A DNA stretch of 35,365 nucleotides from Planctomyces sp. SH-PL62. Lineage in GTDB: Bacteria > Planctomycetota > Planctomycetia > Planctomycetales > Planctomycetaceae. A model generated the notes under the pieces. The model did no database searches. It had not been told where the DNA came from and saw nothing but the letters and a program-made list of their open reading frames with translations. The stretch lies in NCBI GenBank assembly GCA_945893045.1, contig CAMDEA010000086.1:1-35365 (forward strand), given 5' to 3'. Below are positions 7,694 through 16,338 of the stretch, in pieces. Each line of letters starts with the position of its first letter. The first letter of the stretch is position 1. A program made the position numbers and the translations under genes.

Positions 7694-10600
7694 ATGCCCA
7701 CTGGCGTGAACACACTTGCCGAGCCTCTTACGAACGAACTGTTGCGACGCGAAGTGCTGCCAGCAGCGGAGGCAGTCGAGATCGTCCAGCAGTTGGCTCG
7801 CGAGATTGCTCAGCGGCACGAGTCCGGGCGGTTGCACCTGCGCATCGCGGTGGAGACCGTGTCATACAACTCGGACACCGGCCGGGCTGAGCTAGGTGAG
7901 CCGCTGCATGAAGCGTCTTCCTTCGGTGGCGCGGAGAGCGATGACGAATTCTGTCCGCCGGAGTTGCAGCAGGCGCGTTCGGTTCTGATGGCCGTGGACC
8001 TCTCGGCCGCGCGTGCAGCGCTGCAACTGGCTGGCTTGGCGGCTGTCGATCCTCGGCGCGTTGACATCTACCAGTTGGGGACGTTGCTCTGCCGGTTGCT
8101 GACCGGGCAGAGTGTGAATGCGTTTCTCAGCCGTCCGCGCGTGGCGGCCAAGGTGCCGCCGGAAGCGCGTGATCTGATCGAACGAATGTTGGGGCATGAT
8201 CCGCAACGAGCGATCCGCTCGGCGGAAGAGTTGCTGCGCGCTCTGGAGACTTTGGACGCCGCACGCACGCAGGCGTTGCTGAACGCGCAGCCCGGCAGCA
8301 CACGCAACGTCAGCAAGCCGGATACGACTCCGAGTTTCGTGAGCATGGACGCGGCGGACACGGATGCCGGTCGTCCTGCACCGTCGCCAGTGGATGAGGC
8401 CGCGTTGCCGTTTCAGAAGCTGGGGCATTACGAGATCGTCGGCCGGTTGGGTCGCGGCGGCATGGGGGATGTCTACAAAGGCTATGAGCGGCGGCTCGAT
8501 CGTTATGTGGCGATCAAAGTCTTGCCGCAGGAGTTCTCGCGGCAGGACGAGATGGTCAAGCGGTTCAACGCCGAGGCGTCCGCTGCCGCGAAGCTCGTGC
8601 ATCCGAATACCGTCGAAATCTATTTCATCGGCGAGAACGAGATTCCCACGGGCGAAGGTCAACCGCCAGCGACCGTCCACTTCTTCGCGATGCAGTACGT
8701 CGAGGGAGAATCGCTGGCCGATCTGCTGGCACGTCGCAAGCGGCTGAACGTCGAAGAGACGTTGTCGATCACCGAACAAGTGCTGGCGGGATTGGACGCG
8801 GCGCATCAACTTGGCATGGTGCATCGGGACATCAAGCCGGGAAACATTCTGATCGACCGGCAACGGCAGCGCGTGCAACTGGCCGACTTCGGACTGGTGA
8901 AGTCGTTGCAAGGTTCGGGAATGACCGCGTCCGGCGTGATCGTCGGCACGGCCGATTACATGGCTCCCGAACAGGGACGCGGCGGCCACGTCGATGCGCG
9001 CGCCGATCTCTACGCGGTGGGCGTGGTGCTGTTTCAGATCCTCAGCGGCCGATTGCCGTTCAAGGCGGACAGCGTCACGGCGATGATCTTTCAACACGTC
9101 TATGAACCGCCGCCACCGTTGCACGAGGTGGCGAACGACGTCCCCGAAGCACTCGCGGCGATCATCGCGAAACTGCTGAGCAAGTCGCCCGACGCACGCT
9201 ATCAGAACGCCGCCGCGTTGCTCGCTGATCTGCGAGCGTTTCATCGAGGCCAATCACTTCCGTCCGGCGTTGATCGGATCGGCGTACTGGTTTCCACGGG
9301 AACACGTCGCGCTTCCCAACCTGATGAGGTTGCCGCCGTCGATCCCACCGCTCGTCCGCGCACCGTCATCATCCCGGCACCGCGCTTTGCCGATGAGGCG
9401 GTCTTGCCGGTGACGTTGACGCAACTCGCCACGCCCGATCGTTGGCAGCGATACCGCCAGGCGATTCGGGATTTTCTGCTGCTGCAATCCGAGGAATTTG
9501 TCCGCGAGATTCAAACCACGGAACAGCATGTTGACGCGGCGATCGCGAACTACGAACAGCGACACTCCGCGCTGGCCGACGCGATTCGAGACGCGAACTC
9601 CGTCGTGAAAGAGTTGAAATCTCAGCAAGACCTATGGCGACGTGCGAACGCTGAGGCGGAACAGCGGGCGGCCCGCGCACCCGACGACGACACGGCTCGC
9701 GTGGCGCTGGGAGAAAAACTGCGCGGCGAACGAGTACTGGCCGAACTGTCCGAGCAGTTCGAGTCGCAGCAGACGCAACTCGATGAGATGCGCCGCAAGC
9801 AGTCGCAGATCACGGCGACGTTGGAGCGGCTACACAGTCAGCGGGACGTGCTCAATGCTCGGCTGAAGGTGGCTCGTGCGCAGATTCGGATGTCGGGCGG
9901 AGTCAGTGGCGGTGTGGGCGACGAGTCATTCGCTCGTCGCGCGAAACTTTTGATGCACCGACTGCGTTGGCTCAACGTATCACTGCTGGTGCTCGTGTTG
10001 ATGGTCCTCATCGGTGCGACGACGATCCTGTTCAAAGTCGCGGTATTCGGCTTGCGAGGAGATGTCGGCCTCGCGGAGATCGAGAAAGCTCCGCTCGCCG
10101 TGAAGGTTGAGGAGGCGTTGGAATCCGCCAGCACGATGGCGGAACTCTTTCGGAACCCACCGAACACATTCGGTCAGCCGTTTTCCGGGGGCGGCAGTCA
10201 GAAACAGGTCGTGAGCCTGGCGGTGAGTTCCACCGGCAAGCACGTGGCGACGGCGACCGGTGAACGTGCTGTGTTCCTGTGGGATGCAGAATCGGGACAA
10301 CTCGTGCGTCGTTTGTCGGAGAATCTGCGCGAAGTCAACGTGGTGGCGTTCAGCCATGATGGGAAAATCCTTATTACGGGCGAGACGACGGGCGAGATGT
10401 CGCTGAAACTTTGGGATGTCGACACGGGCGAACTCTTGGGAGGACTACCGGAAGAACGCAATAGCATCTATCGGCTGGCTGTTTCGCCGGCTGGTCCATT
10501 CGTTGCAATCAGCGAACCATCGGGACGCGATCACTTGGTCATCTGGAACTACGAGACTCGCACTCGGCATTGGTCCACCAACGCCAAAGAAACTCCCGCC

Positions 10601-12067
10601 AAACTGGCGTTCAGTCCCGATGGAATCCTACTGGTGGGAATGTCGGGACGTGGCGAAGTCTGTGTGTGGGATTTGGGCGAACGGAAACTCCGGGCCTCTT
10701 GGATCATTAGCTTCGGGACATCGGTTTACAAACTCGGCCCACTGTTCTTGCCGAGCGGAACGGAATTGCTGACGAATTACAGTGGTGACTCGATCGCGAA
10801 ATGGGATGCCCGGACTGGCAAGCTGCTGTCACAGACACCCGGTGGATTGCTGGCGAACGTTTCGTCGCTGTCCTTATCCAAGGACGGTCGCTGGTTGGCC
10901 GCTTCCAGCCAGTCCTGGGTCACGATTGTCGATTCGCAATCGGGGCTCTTGCGCGCCGCGATGCCCGGACACCAGACCACGGCGACTGCATTTTCTCCTC
11001 AAGGAGATAAGCTTTTCTCGGCCGGCGGGTCACCATTTCTCGTGCGTTGGGCCACGAATTCTCCTGTTTTGACTGGTCGAGGCTGGTCGCGAGAAGTCAT
11101 TGCGAGTCCGCCATTTGCCGTTGCTGCTCTGAAGCCGCTCAGCCTGATCCGTGAGGGGACACAGCTTGGAATTTGGAATTTCGAGTCGCAGTCTCCCCTC
11201 GTAAGGTTGAAGTCCAATTCACCGATCGCGGTGGAGAAGGCCGCGGCCGCCTTCTCGTCGGACGCGCTCCGAGCGGTGGTGCTCGATGGAGCCGGAAACT
11301 TGCAGTTCTGGGATCTCGTCACCGACAAACACCGCAACATCGGGCGGATTCCAGATTCGGCGGTCCAGACTGCAACTTACCGTCTCACCTTCTCTCCGGA
11401 TGGCGAGGTCGTTTGGGTTTCGGCCGACACTCGCTTGTGGCGTGTGGACCTACAGCGCAACTCGGTGGAATCTTGGTTGGAGTGGCCCCTTGGAACCGAA
11501 CGGACGGCGCTCTCTGCGGATGGACGATTTGCGATCGCGGCGGCCGCGGACATCCGATCGCAAGAATGGCAGGTGTGGGACATCGCGAAGCGGCAGCCAT
11601 TGATCCCGAACGATAAAACGTCCGAATCGTTTCACAGCTTCGCGTTCGCTCGCGACGGCCATCGGCTGCTCGCACTCGATACGAACGGAGGCTTTCATCT
11701 CTGGGATTTAGAGCAGACGAAATTGCTCGATCGCTTTGAGGTTAATCGCGCCCAACAGTTTTGGAACTCTCAGCTTGCATTCCTTCCGGGCGATCGCCAC
11801 GTCGTGGCGTACTCGCATCCCACGATGCGGGTGATCGACGTCGAACGTCATGAGGAAGTTTTGAATTTCGAAGCTCCGCAGATGGAGAAAATGCCGACTG
11901 GCGAAAACGCCAGCCCTCGCGGAGTCGAGTACTTCTTGCGGATCACGCCCGACGGCCGTTATGCCGTCACCGCCGGCGCGAACCAGGATCGCCTCGCTTT
12001 CTGGAGCCTCTACCCACAACACCAGCTTGGGAGAGTTGCCCCACCGTCATCAAGGAACCAGCCATGA
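7694..12067 (+). CDS. Membrane Ser/Thr protein kinase with degenerate kinase remnant, PspA-like coiled coil and WD40 repeats
   Basis: The protein is 1457 aa. Residues ~15-195 resemble a decayed kinase C-lobe: RLHLRI sits where HRD is expected, followed by VDIYQLGTLLCRLLTG. Residues ~243-521 are a complete kinase: glycine loop GRGGMG, Lys275 in AIK, H377-R-D379 with IKPGN, D398-F-G, and A424-P-E. It should phosphorylate Ser/Thr. Residues ~586-733 form a coiled coil that follows the PspA pattern: a Trp-x-x-(x)-Arg-Ala start, an acidic Asp-Asp-Asp-Thr-Ala-Arg turn, then long Gln/Glu/Arg heptads. One transmembrane helix lies at ~760-782, preceded by positive charges, so the kinase should be cytoplasmic and the C-terminus outside. 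Residues ~836-1455 are WD40 repeats (for example VFLWDAESG, LKLWDVDTG). GGGAAGG precedes the start; the stop overlaps the next gene by 4 nt. Confidence 0.93.
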   Translation: MPTGVNTLAEPLTNELLRREVLPAAEAVEIVQQLAREIAQRHESGRLHLRIAVETVSYNSDTGRAELGEPLHEASSFGGAESDDEFCPPELQQARSVLMAVDLSAARAALQLAGLAAVDPRRVDIYQLGTLLCRLLTGQSVNAFLSRPRVAAKVPPEARDLIERMLGHDPQRAIRSAEELLRALETLDAARTQALLNAQPGSTRNVSKPDTTPSFVSMDAADTDAGRPAPSPVDEAALPFQKLGHYEIVGRLGRGGMGDVYKGYERRLDRYVAIKVLPQEFSRQDEMVKRFNAEASAAAKLVHPNTVEIYFIGENEIPTGEGQPPATVHFFAMQYVEGESLADLLARRKRLNVEETLSITEQVLAGLDAAHQLGMVHRDIKPGNILIDRQRQRVQLADFGLVKSLQGSGMTASGVIVGTADYMAPEQGRGGHVDARADLYAVGVVLFQILSGRLPFKADSVTAMIFQHVYEPPPPLHEVANDVPEALAAIIAKLLSKSPDARYQNAAALLADLRAFHRGQSLPSGVDRIGVLVSTGTRRASQPDEVAAVDPTARPRTVIIPAPRFADEAVLPVTLTQLATPDRWQRYRQAIRDFLLLQSEEFVREIQTTEQHVDAAIANYEQRHSALADAIRDANSVVKELKSQQDLWRRANAEAEQRAARAPDDDTARVALGEKLRGERVLAELSEQFESQQTQLDEMRRKQSQITATLERLHSQRDVLNARLKVARAQIRMSGGVSGGVGDESFARRAKLLMHRLRWLNVSLLVLVLMVLIGATTILFKVAVFGLRGDVGLAEIEKAPLAVKVEEALESASTMAELFRNPPNTFGQPFSGGGSQKQVVSLAVSSTGKHVATATGERAVFLWDAESGQLVRRLSENLREVNVVAFSHDGKILITGETTGEMSLKLWDVDTGELLGGLPEERNSIYRLAVSPAGPFVAISEPSGRDHLVIWNYETRTRHWSTNAKETPAKLAFSPDGILLVGMSGRGEVCVWDLGERKLRASWIISFGTSVYKLGPLFLPSGTELLTNYSGDSIAKWDARTGKLLSQTPGGLLANVSSLSLSKDGRWLAASSQSWVTIVDSQSGLLRAAMPGHQTTATAFSPQGDKLFSAGGSPFLVRWATNSPVLTGRGWSREVIASPPFAVAALKPLSLIREGTQLGIWNFESQSPLVRLKSNSPIAVEKAAAAFSSDALRAVVLDGAGNLQFWDLVTDKHRNIGRIPDSAVQTATYRLTFSPDGEVVWVSADTRLWRVDLQRNSVESWLEWPLGTERTALSADGRFAIAAAADIRSQEWQVWDIAKRQPLIPNDKTSESFHSFAFARDGHRLLALDTNGGFHLWDLEQTKLLDRFEVNRAQQFWNSQLAFLPGDRHVVAYSHPTMRVIDVERHEEVLNFEAPQMEKMPTGENASPRGVEYFLRITPDGRYAVTAGANQDRLAFWSLYPQHQLGRVAPPSSRNQP

Positions 12068-14763
12068 ACGCAGTTGCTCCAACGAATCCGCCGACCGTCA
12101 AAGCCAAGAGCCACCGCGCAAAGATCATGTTGAGTTTGATGCTCATCATGGTGGCTGTGATGGGTTGGGAGTATTGGGTGCTGACCTGCCATGACAAATC
12201 ACTGGCTCGGTTGCAGGCGGAAGTGGATCGTCGGAAGGGATTGAGCTTGCCACTGACCCGAAACGATGTCGCGACATTGCTGAGCGGATCTCCAAAAACA
12301 ACGAGCAACGACCTCGCAGCCGTCAATACCGACTTCTATTCATGGAGTGGGCTGATTTATCAGCGCCATATCAGCGTGGAGTACGATGCCGCCGAAGCAG
12401 TGGTGAAAGTGGAAGACGCGTACGAGATTCCGCGTTCGATGGAAGAATTGATTCAGGCGTTGAGCCAGAAGACACCTCCCCCGCCAACTCGCAAGGTCAC
12501 TCAAGAAGAAGTCGATGCCGCGCTGGCTCATGCCCAAGAGTCCTATCTGCGGACCGAAGATCGCTTGCCCGATTTTGGGGACTCACTCCGCAGCGTCTTC
12601 GACGGCTTGCCGGAGATCAAAGTCAGCTCGGTGAAAGGCCAGTTGATTTGGAATTCGTTTCATTTTTCCAGAAAGAAGTGCGGGCTGTTCGCATTTCGTT
12701 TCACAGTGCCTCAGGCGGAATCCGTCGAACTGGATTATGTCGGGTGGCTGAATCAGATCGGGTGGCAAAGCATCGCCGTGAACAACAACGTGATCACTCG
12801 CAGTGACCCCCCCGCCGCGAATGCCACTGCGAATCCCATTGCGAGGGTCACCGATTGGCACAAGTTTGATTTGGAGTCGTACGTTGAAGCCGCGGGCATC
12901 GGGCCACTGGAGCATTTGCAATCTGGGTCACGGTCGCTGAATCAACACGGAGCGGAGAAGTCGTTCATTTTTTGGATTTACACGGGCACTCATGAACCGG
13001 ATCGCGACTTTGAATTCAAGACGGTGTTGTTCTCCAGCCCGGCCGACAAAGTGCCATTGCGGCGTGGGGTTCTTGAGGTCTGCGAGCACATCGGACTGCG
13101 GACCAATATTTCAAAAATCGCGGCCACGCCTGACGGAGTTCGCGACGCGCTCCGCACATTGGATATTCGCTATCTCAGGTATCCGCTGTATGCCGCCACG
13201 TATGACCGCCTCTTCGGCCCGATTCTAAGTCTCGTCCCGGAAGTGACGATGAGTACGACGCCCGGAGAAGCTCGGTGGCAGAAGATCGAGTTTCCGCAGG
13301 GACGCTGCGCAGTCGTGCGAGTTCGCGTTCCGAAGTCGCTGAGCGGCAAGGCGGATTTGTTCGGAGCCATTTTGGGTGCGCAGCCCCGAGAATTTGGTTG
13401 GCATTGTCACGACTGGCAGAACGCCAAGTGTCAGGTCCGTGTCCTGCAGAATGCCTCGCTCGGCGATCCGTTTCCGGCACCTCCCAATCAACTCACGCTG
13501 TTCTCGGAAACCACCGGAGTTCTGGAGCCTGGCCAGGAAGTCGCGCTCTTCTGCATTGAGTTAGACGAAAGTCAGCCGGTGCATGGTCCGCTTTTTGTGA
13601 CGCTGACCGCGGTGCCGCATGTTGAACACAATTCGTTCTCGGCTCGTCGTCGGTTGCAGGTGGATCAACCGTGGTCGTGTGCCAAGCTGTTGGGAATCGA
13701 GGCCCCTCGACCTGCGGAGCCACCCGGTTGCCATGTACTCGGCATGCACGAAGAGACCATCACTCACTTGTTGTTTTCCCCGGATAGCCGTCGCTTGGTA
13801 AGCGTCGGTCTGCATAGTGATACGCGGGTGTGGGACGTGGAGAATCACAAACTGACGAGCGAGTTCCTCGATCGCAAACTGAACTTGGCGTACGACAATG
13901 CCGGCACGGTATTCATCACACCGAACAGCCAAAACCTGCTGACGTTCGATACCGATCAGCGCTCTTTTTCTCTATGGAACCTCGACGAGCGCACGCAAAC
14001 CTCGACTCGAAATGTGCCTGGCCCACCGGCAGAGAAACTGAACGCAGCCGCGTTTGGTGCTTCGCCACACCAGCTTGCGATGGCTTATCAACTCCACAAC
14101 AGCTCTGGGCCATTCCAACCCCGCGCTCGATTCGTGACGTGTGATCTCAACAACGGACAAGTGACCGACACACAAATGCTCGTCAATCGCGAGGCGGGCC
14201 ACATGATCTATCTCCCTGTGGGGAATCTCTTCGCGGTGGGCCTCACGCATCAGCAAGTCGATCCCGCAACGCAACGCCGGCAAATCGTATCGGCCGTGCA
14301 ACTCTATTCGCCCGATTTCTCCAAGATGATCCTGGAGCTTCCCATGAGCAGCCTTCCGATCGAACGACCGGAACAGGTCTGGAATTTCGTGCGATTGTCC
14401 CATTTCGGAAACAATCGCCGTTTGGCCGCCATTGATGGGCGCGGCCAACTCAAGGTGTGGGACATCGGAACTTGGACCGAACTGCTGTCCAAAAGACTTG
14501 AGCCAAAGGAGCTGACTCCGTTTAAGGCGCACTCGGTGTTCTTATTCACGGACGTCTCTTTGGCACCGGATGGCGACACCGTGGCGACGACCTCGCCCGA
14601 AGAGAACGCGGTGACTCGTTGGAACATTGCCGACGGCCAACGAGAGCCGATCTGGCAAACCGACGAAATCGAAGTGACACACGTTGCTCATTCACCCGAC
14701 GGCAAATGGGCCGCCACCGCCAACACCGACGGAGTGATCCGACTGTGGAAGATTGCCCCGTGA
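12064..14763 (+). CDS. Membrane-anchored WD40-repeat protein, third gene of the pspA-kinase operon
   Basis: The protein is 899 aa and its ATG overlaps the kinase stop in an ATGA, a strong sign of translational coupling. One membrane helix at about residues 20-41 (MLSLMLIMVAVMGWEYWVL) follows basic residues, so the bulk should lie outside the cytoplasmic membrane. Residues ~60-120 contain LTRNDVATLLSGSP and a compact alpha/beta segment. Residues ~130-550 show no family I recognise. Residues ~560-899 are WD40-like repeats with DTRVWDVENH, LKVWDIGTW and a final VIRLWKIAP. The kinase carries a similar propeller outside the membrane, so the two could form one extracytoplasmic sensor or scaffold (inference). 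A long palindromic element follows. Confidence 0.85.
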   Translation: MNAVAPTNPPTVKAKSHRAKIMLSLMLIMVAVMGWEYWVLTCHDKSLARLQAEVDRRKGLSLPLTRNDVATLLSGSPKTTSNDLAAVNTDFYSWSGLIYQRHISVEYDAAEAVVKVEDAYEIPRSMEELIQALSQKTPPPPTRKVTQEEVDAALAHAQESYLRTEDRLPDFGDSLRSVFDGLPEIKVSSVKGQLIWNSFHFSRKKCGLFAFRFTVPQAESVELDYVGWLNQIGWQSIAVNNNVITRSDPPAANATANPIARVTDWHKFDLESYVEAAGIGPLEHLQSGSRSLNQHGAEKSFIFWIYTGTHEPDRDFEFKTVLFSSPADKVPLRRGVLEVCEHIGLRTNISKIAATPDGVRDALRTLDIRYLRYPLYAATYDRLFGPILSLVPEVTMSTTPGEARWQKIEFPQGRCAVVRVRVPKSLSGKADLFGAILGAQPREFGWHCHDWQNAKCQVRVLQNASLGDPFPAPPNQLTLFSETTGVLEPGQEVALFCIELDESQPVHGPLFVTLTAVPHVEHNSFSARRRLQVDQPWSCAKLLGIEAPRPAEPPGCHVLGMHEETITHLLFSPDSRRLVSVGLHSDTRVWDVENHKLTSEFLDRKLNLAYDNAGTVFITPNSQNLLTFDTDQRSFSLWNLDERTQTSTRNVPGPPAEKLNAAAFGASPHQLAMAYQLHNSSGPFQPRARFVTCDLNNGQVTDTQMLVNREAGHMIYLPVGNLFAVGLTHQQVDPATQRRQIVSAVQLYSPDFSKMILELPMSSLPIERPEQVWNFVRLSHFGNNRRLAAIDGRGQLKVWDIGTWTELLSKRLEPKELTPFKAHSVFLFTDVSLAPDGDTVATTSPEENAVTRWNIADGQREPIWQTDEIEVTHVAHSPDGKWAATANTDGVIRLWKIAP

Positions 14764-14895
14764 CGGAAGAAGCCAAGCGGTTTCAAAAATCGAGCTTCCT
14801 GAAGCTCTTCTTCGAGCGGTCATCACGGAAACATTCTGGCAAACGGTGCGGCGTTGGCCACAAAGCCGCGTGCGGTTCAGCCGCAAGGCGGCGCG

Positions 14896-15072
14896 ACTCG
14901 AAAGCCCAGGGCGATAGCCCTGGGAACGCGCGACGACACAATCCTGGAAGGCCCAACGGGCCGTAACGATGTTGTTCCGAACCGTCTCAGGCTCGTTGAG
15001 GTCACGGCCCGTTGGGCCTTGTGGTTCTTGGTGGTGATCGTTTCCCAGGGCTAGCGCCCTGGGCTTTCGAGT
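14896..15072. repeat. 177-nt nested palindromic element between convergent genes
   Basis: Outer arms 14896-14926 and 15042-15072 pair over about 31 nt and each contains its own hairpin. Inner arms 14948-14964 and 15004-15020 pair perfectly over 17 nt. The element fills the gap between the WD40 gene (plus) and the sigma-factor gene (minus). I see no ORF in 14764-15120. It may act as a two-way transcription barrier or be a non-autonomous mobile repeat. Confidence 0.8.
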
Positions 15073-15120
15073 TTCGCTCCGTTGGAGCTAAGGCAGAGGC
15101 AGACGTTCGTCCCTGGAGGA

Positions 15121-15957
15121 TCACCGCCCGTGGTCGTCGGTCAGCGTTTTCAACACAGACTGCATGATCGCGGAACCTCGCGGGCGCAGGCTGATGCCTT
15201 CATCGCGATCGAAGGTTTGGCGGAGCATTCCATCGAGGCCCCCTTGCCGAGCGAGATACTCGCTCAAGCGTTGCCATTCGTTTTGGAACTCGGCTTCCAC
15301 GTCTTCCACGGGACAGTACCGCGCGACGTGACGCCGAGTCGCTTGCTCCAACTGGTCGGCCAAACGCTGTTTGGTGCGCTTGAAATGGTTCTCGACCGTC
15401 GTGGCCGGCAGGCCCAGGCAGTCGGCGACTTCCGCGGTTGTCAGCCCCTCGCAGACGCGGCCGAACAGGACGCGGAATTGATCGGCTCGTCCTGATTCCA
15501 ACAACTCCGCGTGCAACGTGCGGAGCGTGCCGGTGATCAATTCCTCGGCCCAGGCGGCATAGAACGCATCTTGCGGCTCGGACGAAGCCGGTTCGTCTCC
15601 ATCGAACGAAACAGCCATCAACTCTTGCAGCAGTTCGCGGTTCTCGCGGAGCAACCGTTGGCGTCCGATGTCCACTCGCTCGCGATTGGCGAGCACCTTG
15701 CGGACCACCGCACACAACAACGTCCGCAGCTTCGCCGTCGGCTGTTGCAGCCAGCGCTGCAACAAGTTTCCGGCGAGCACCACTTGGAACGTCGCCGATC
15801 CGACATCCTCGGCATCCTCAAACCGCAGCCGTCCCCAATTGGCCGCGAACCGGCAGACCGGCTGCCAATAGTCTTCCAGGAATTGACGCCAATCCTCTTC
15901 GGCCCCGGTCACCGCCAGCCGTTGAATCAGAGAATGTCGTGTCGCGGGAAAGCTCAT
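15121..15957 (-). CDS. ECF-type RNA polymerase sigma factor with C-terminal extension
   Basis: The protein is 278 aa. Region 2 is visible in FLEDYWQPVCRFAANWG and FEDAEDVGSATF (about residues 26-58), the part that binds the -10 element and core polymerase. Region 4 is visible in GLTTAEVADCLGLPATTVENHFKRTKQRL (about residues 170-198), a helix-turn-helix that reads the -35 element. About 75 residues follow region 4 (ARYCPVEDVEAEF... to DHGR), longer than a minimal ECF factor of roughly 180-200 aa. No anti-sigma gene is adjacent. It converges with the pspA-kinase operon. Planctomycete ECF factors are often encoded near Ser/Thr kinases, so regulation by phosphorylation is possible but unproven. 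Start ATG 15957 gives MSFPATRHSLI, a typical N-terminus for this group. Confidence 0.88.
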   Translation of the reverse strand: MSFPATRHSLIQRLAVTGAEEDWRQFLEDYWQPVCRFAANWGRLRFEDAEDVGSATFQVVLAGNLLQRWLQQPTAKLRTLLCAVVRKVLANRERVDIGRQRLLRENRELLQELMAVSFDGDEPASSEPQDAFYAAWAEELITGTLRTLHAELLESGRADQFRVLFGRVCEGLTTAEVADCLGLPATTVENHFKRTKQRLADQLEQATRRHVARYCPVEDVEAEFQNEWQRLSEYLARQGGLDGMLRQTFDRDEGISLRPRGSAIMQSVLKTLTDDHGR

Positions 15958-16058
15958 CGAGAACTCGTCGATTGAAAGTGAATTCCAGACCGATCGAAAC
16001 GTCGGAGTGATGGTATCAGCCGACGGCGATTTCCTCTCGTGCGAGTCCTCAATCGCGA

Positions 16059-16191
16059 GCCGGGGTCAGGTCTTCAAATTTCATTTTTGGCCACCCAAAC
16101 CACCCCAGACTCAAATTCCACATCGCTATTCCAAATCACATCGCGCCTGATTTTCGAGGCCAAAAATGAAATTTGAAGAACTGACCCCGGC
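16059..16191. repeat. Inverted repeat with 34-nt arms (GGGGTCAGGTCTTCAAATTT type)
   Basis: Arms 16059-16092 and 16158-16191 match with a single mismatch around a 65-nt AT-richer loop. It lies in the 381-nt gap between the divergent sigma-factor gene and the small-gene/helicase operon. A second element of the same layout is at 20335-20429, so this is probably a dispersed REP-like family. The rest of 15958-16338 shows no gene. Confidence 0.85.
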
Positions 16192-16338
16192 GCTGGTTCT
16201 TGATTGCGTCGGCGAACAAATCCGCTCAGTCAAACCGTGCGGGTCAGGCAAGTTCTCCGACCCTCGGCATGATCCGTGTCTTCGGAGTCATCGCTTCGAG
16301 ACTGAACCCGCCCCCTTTCGCCAGTCGATGGAACGGGC

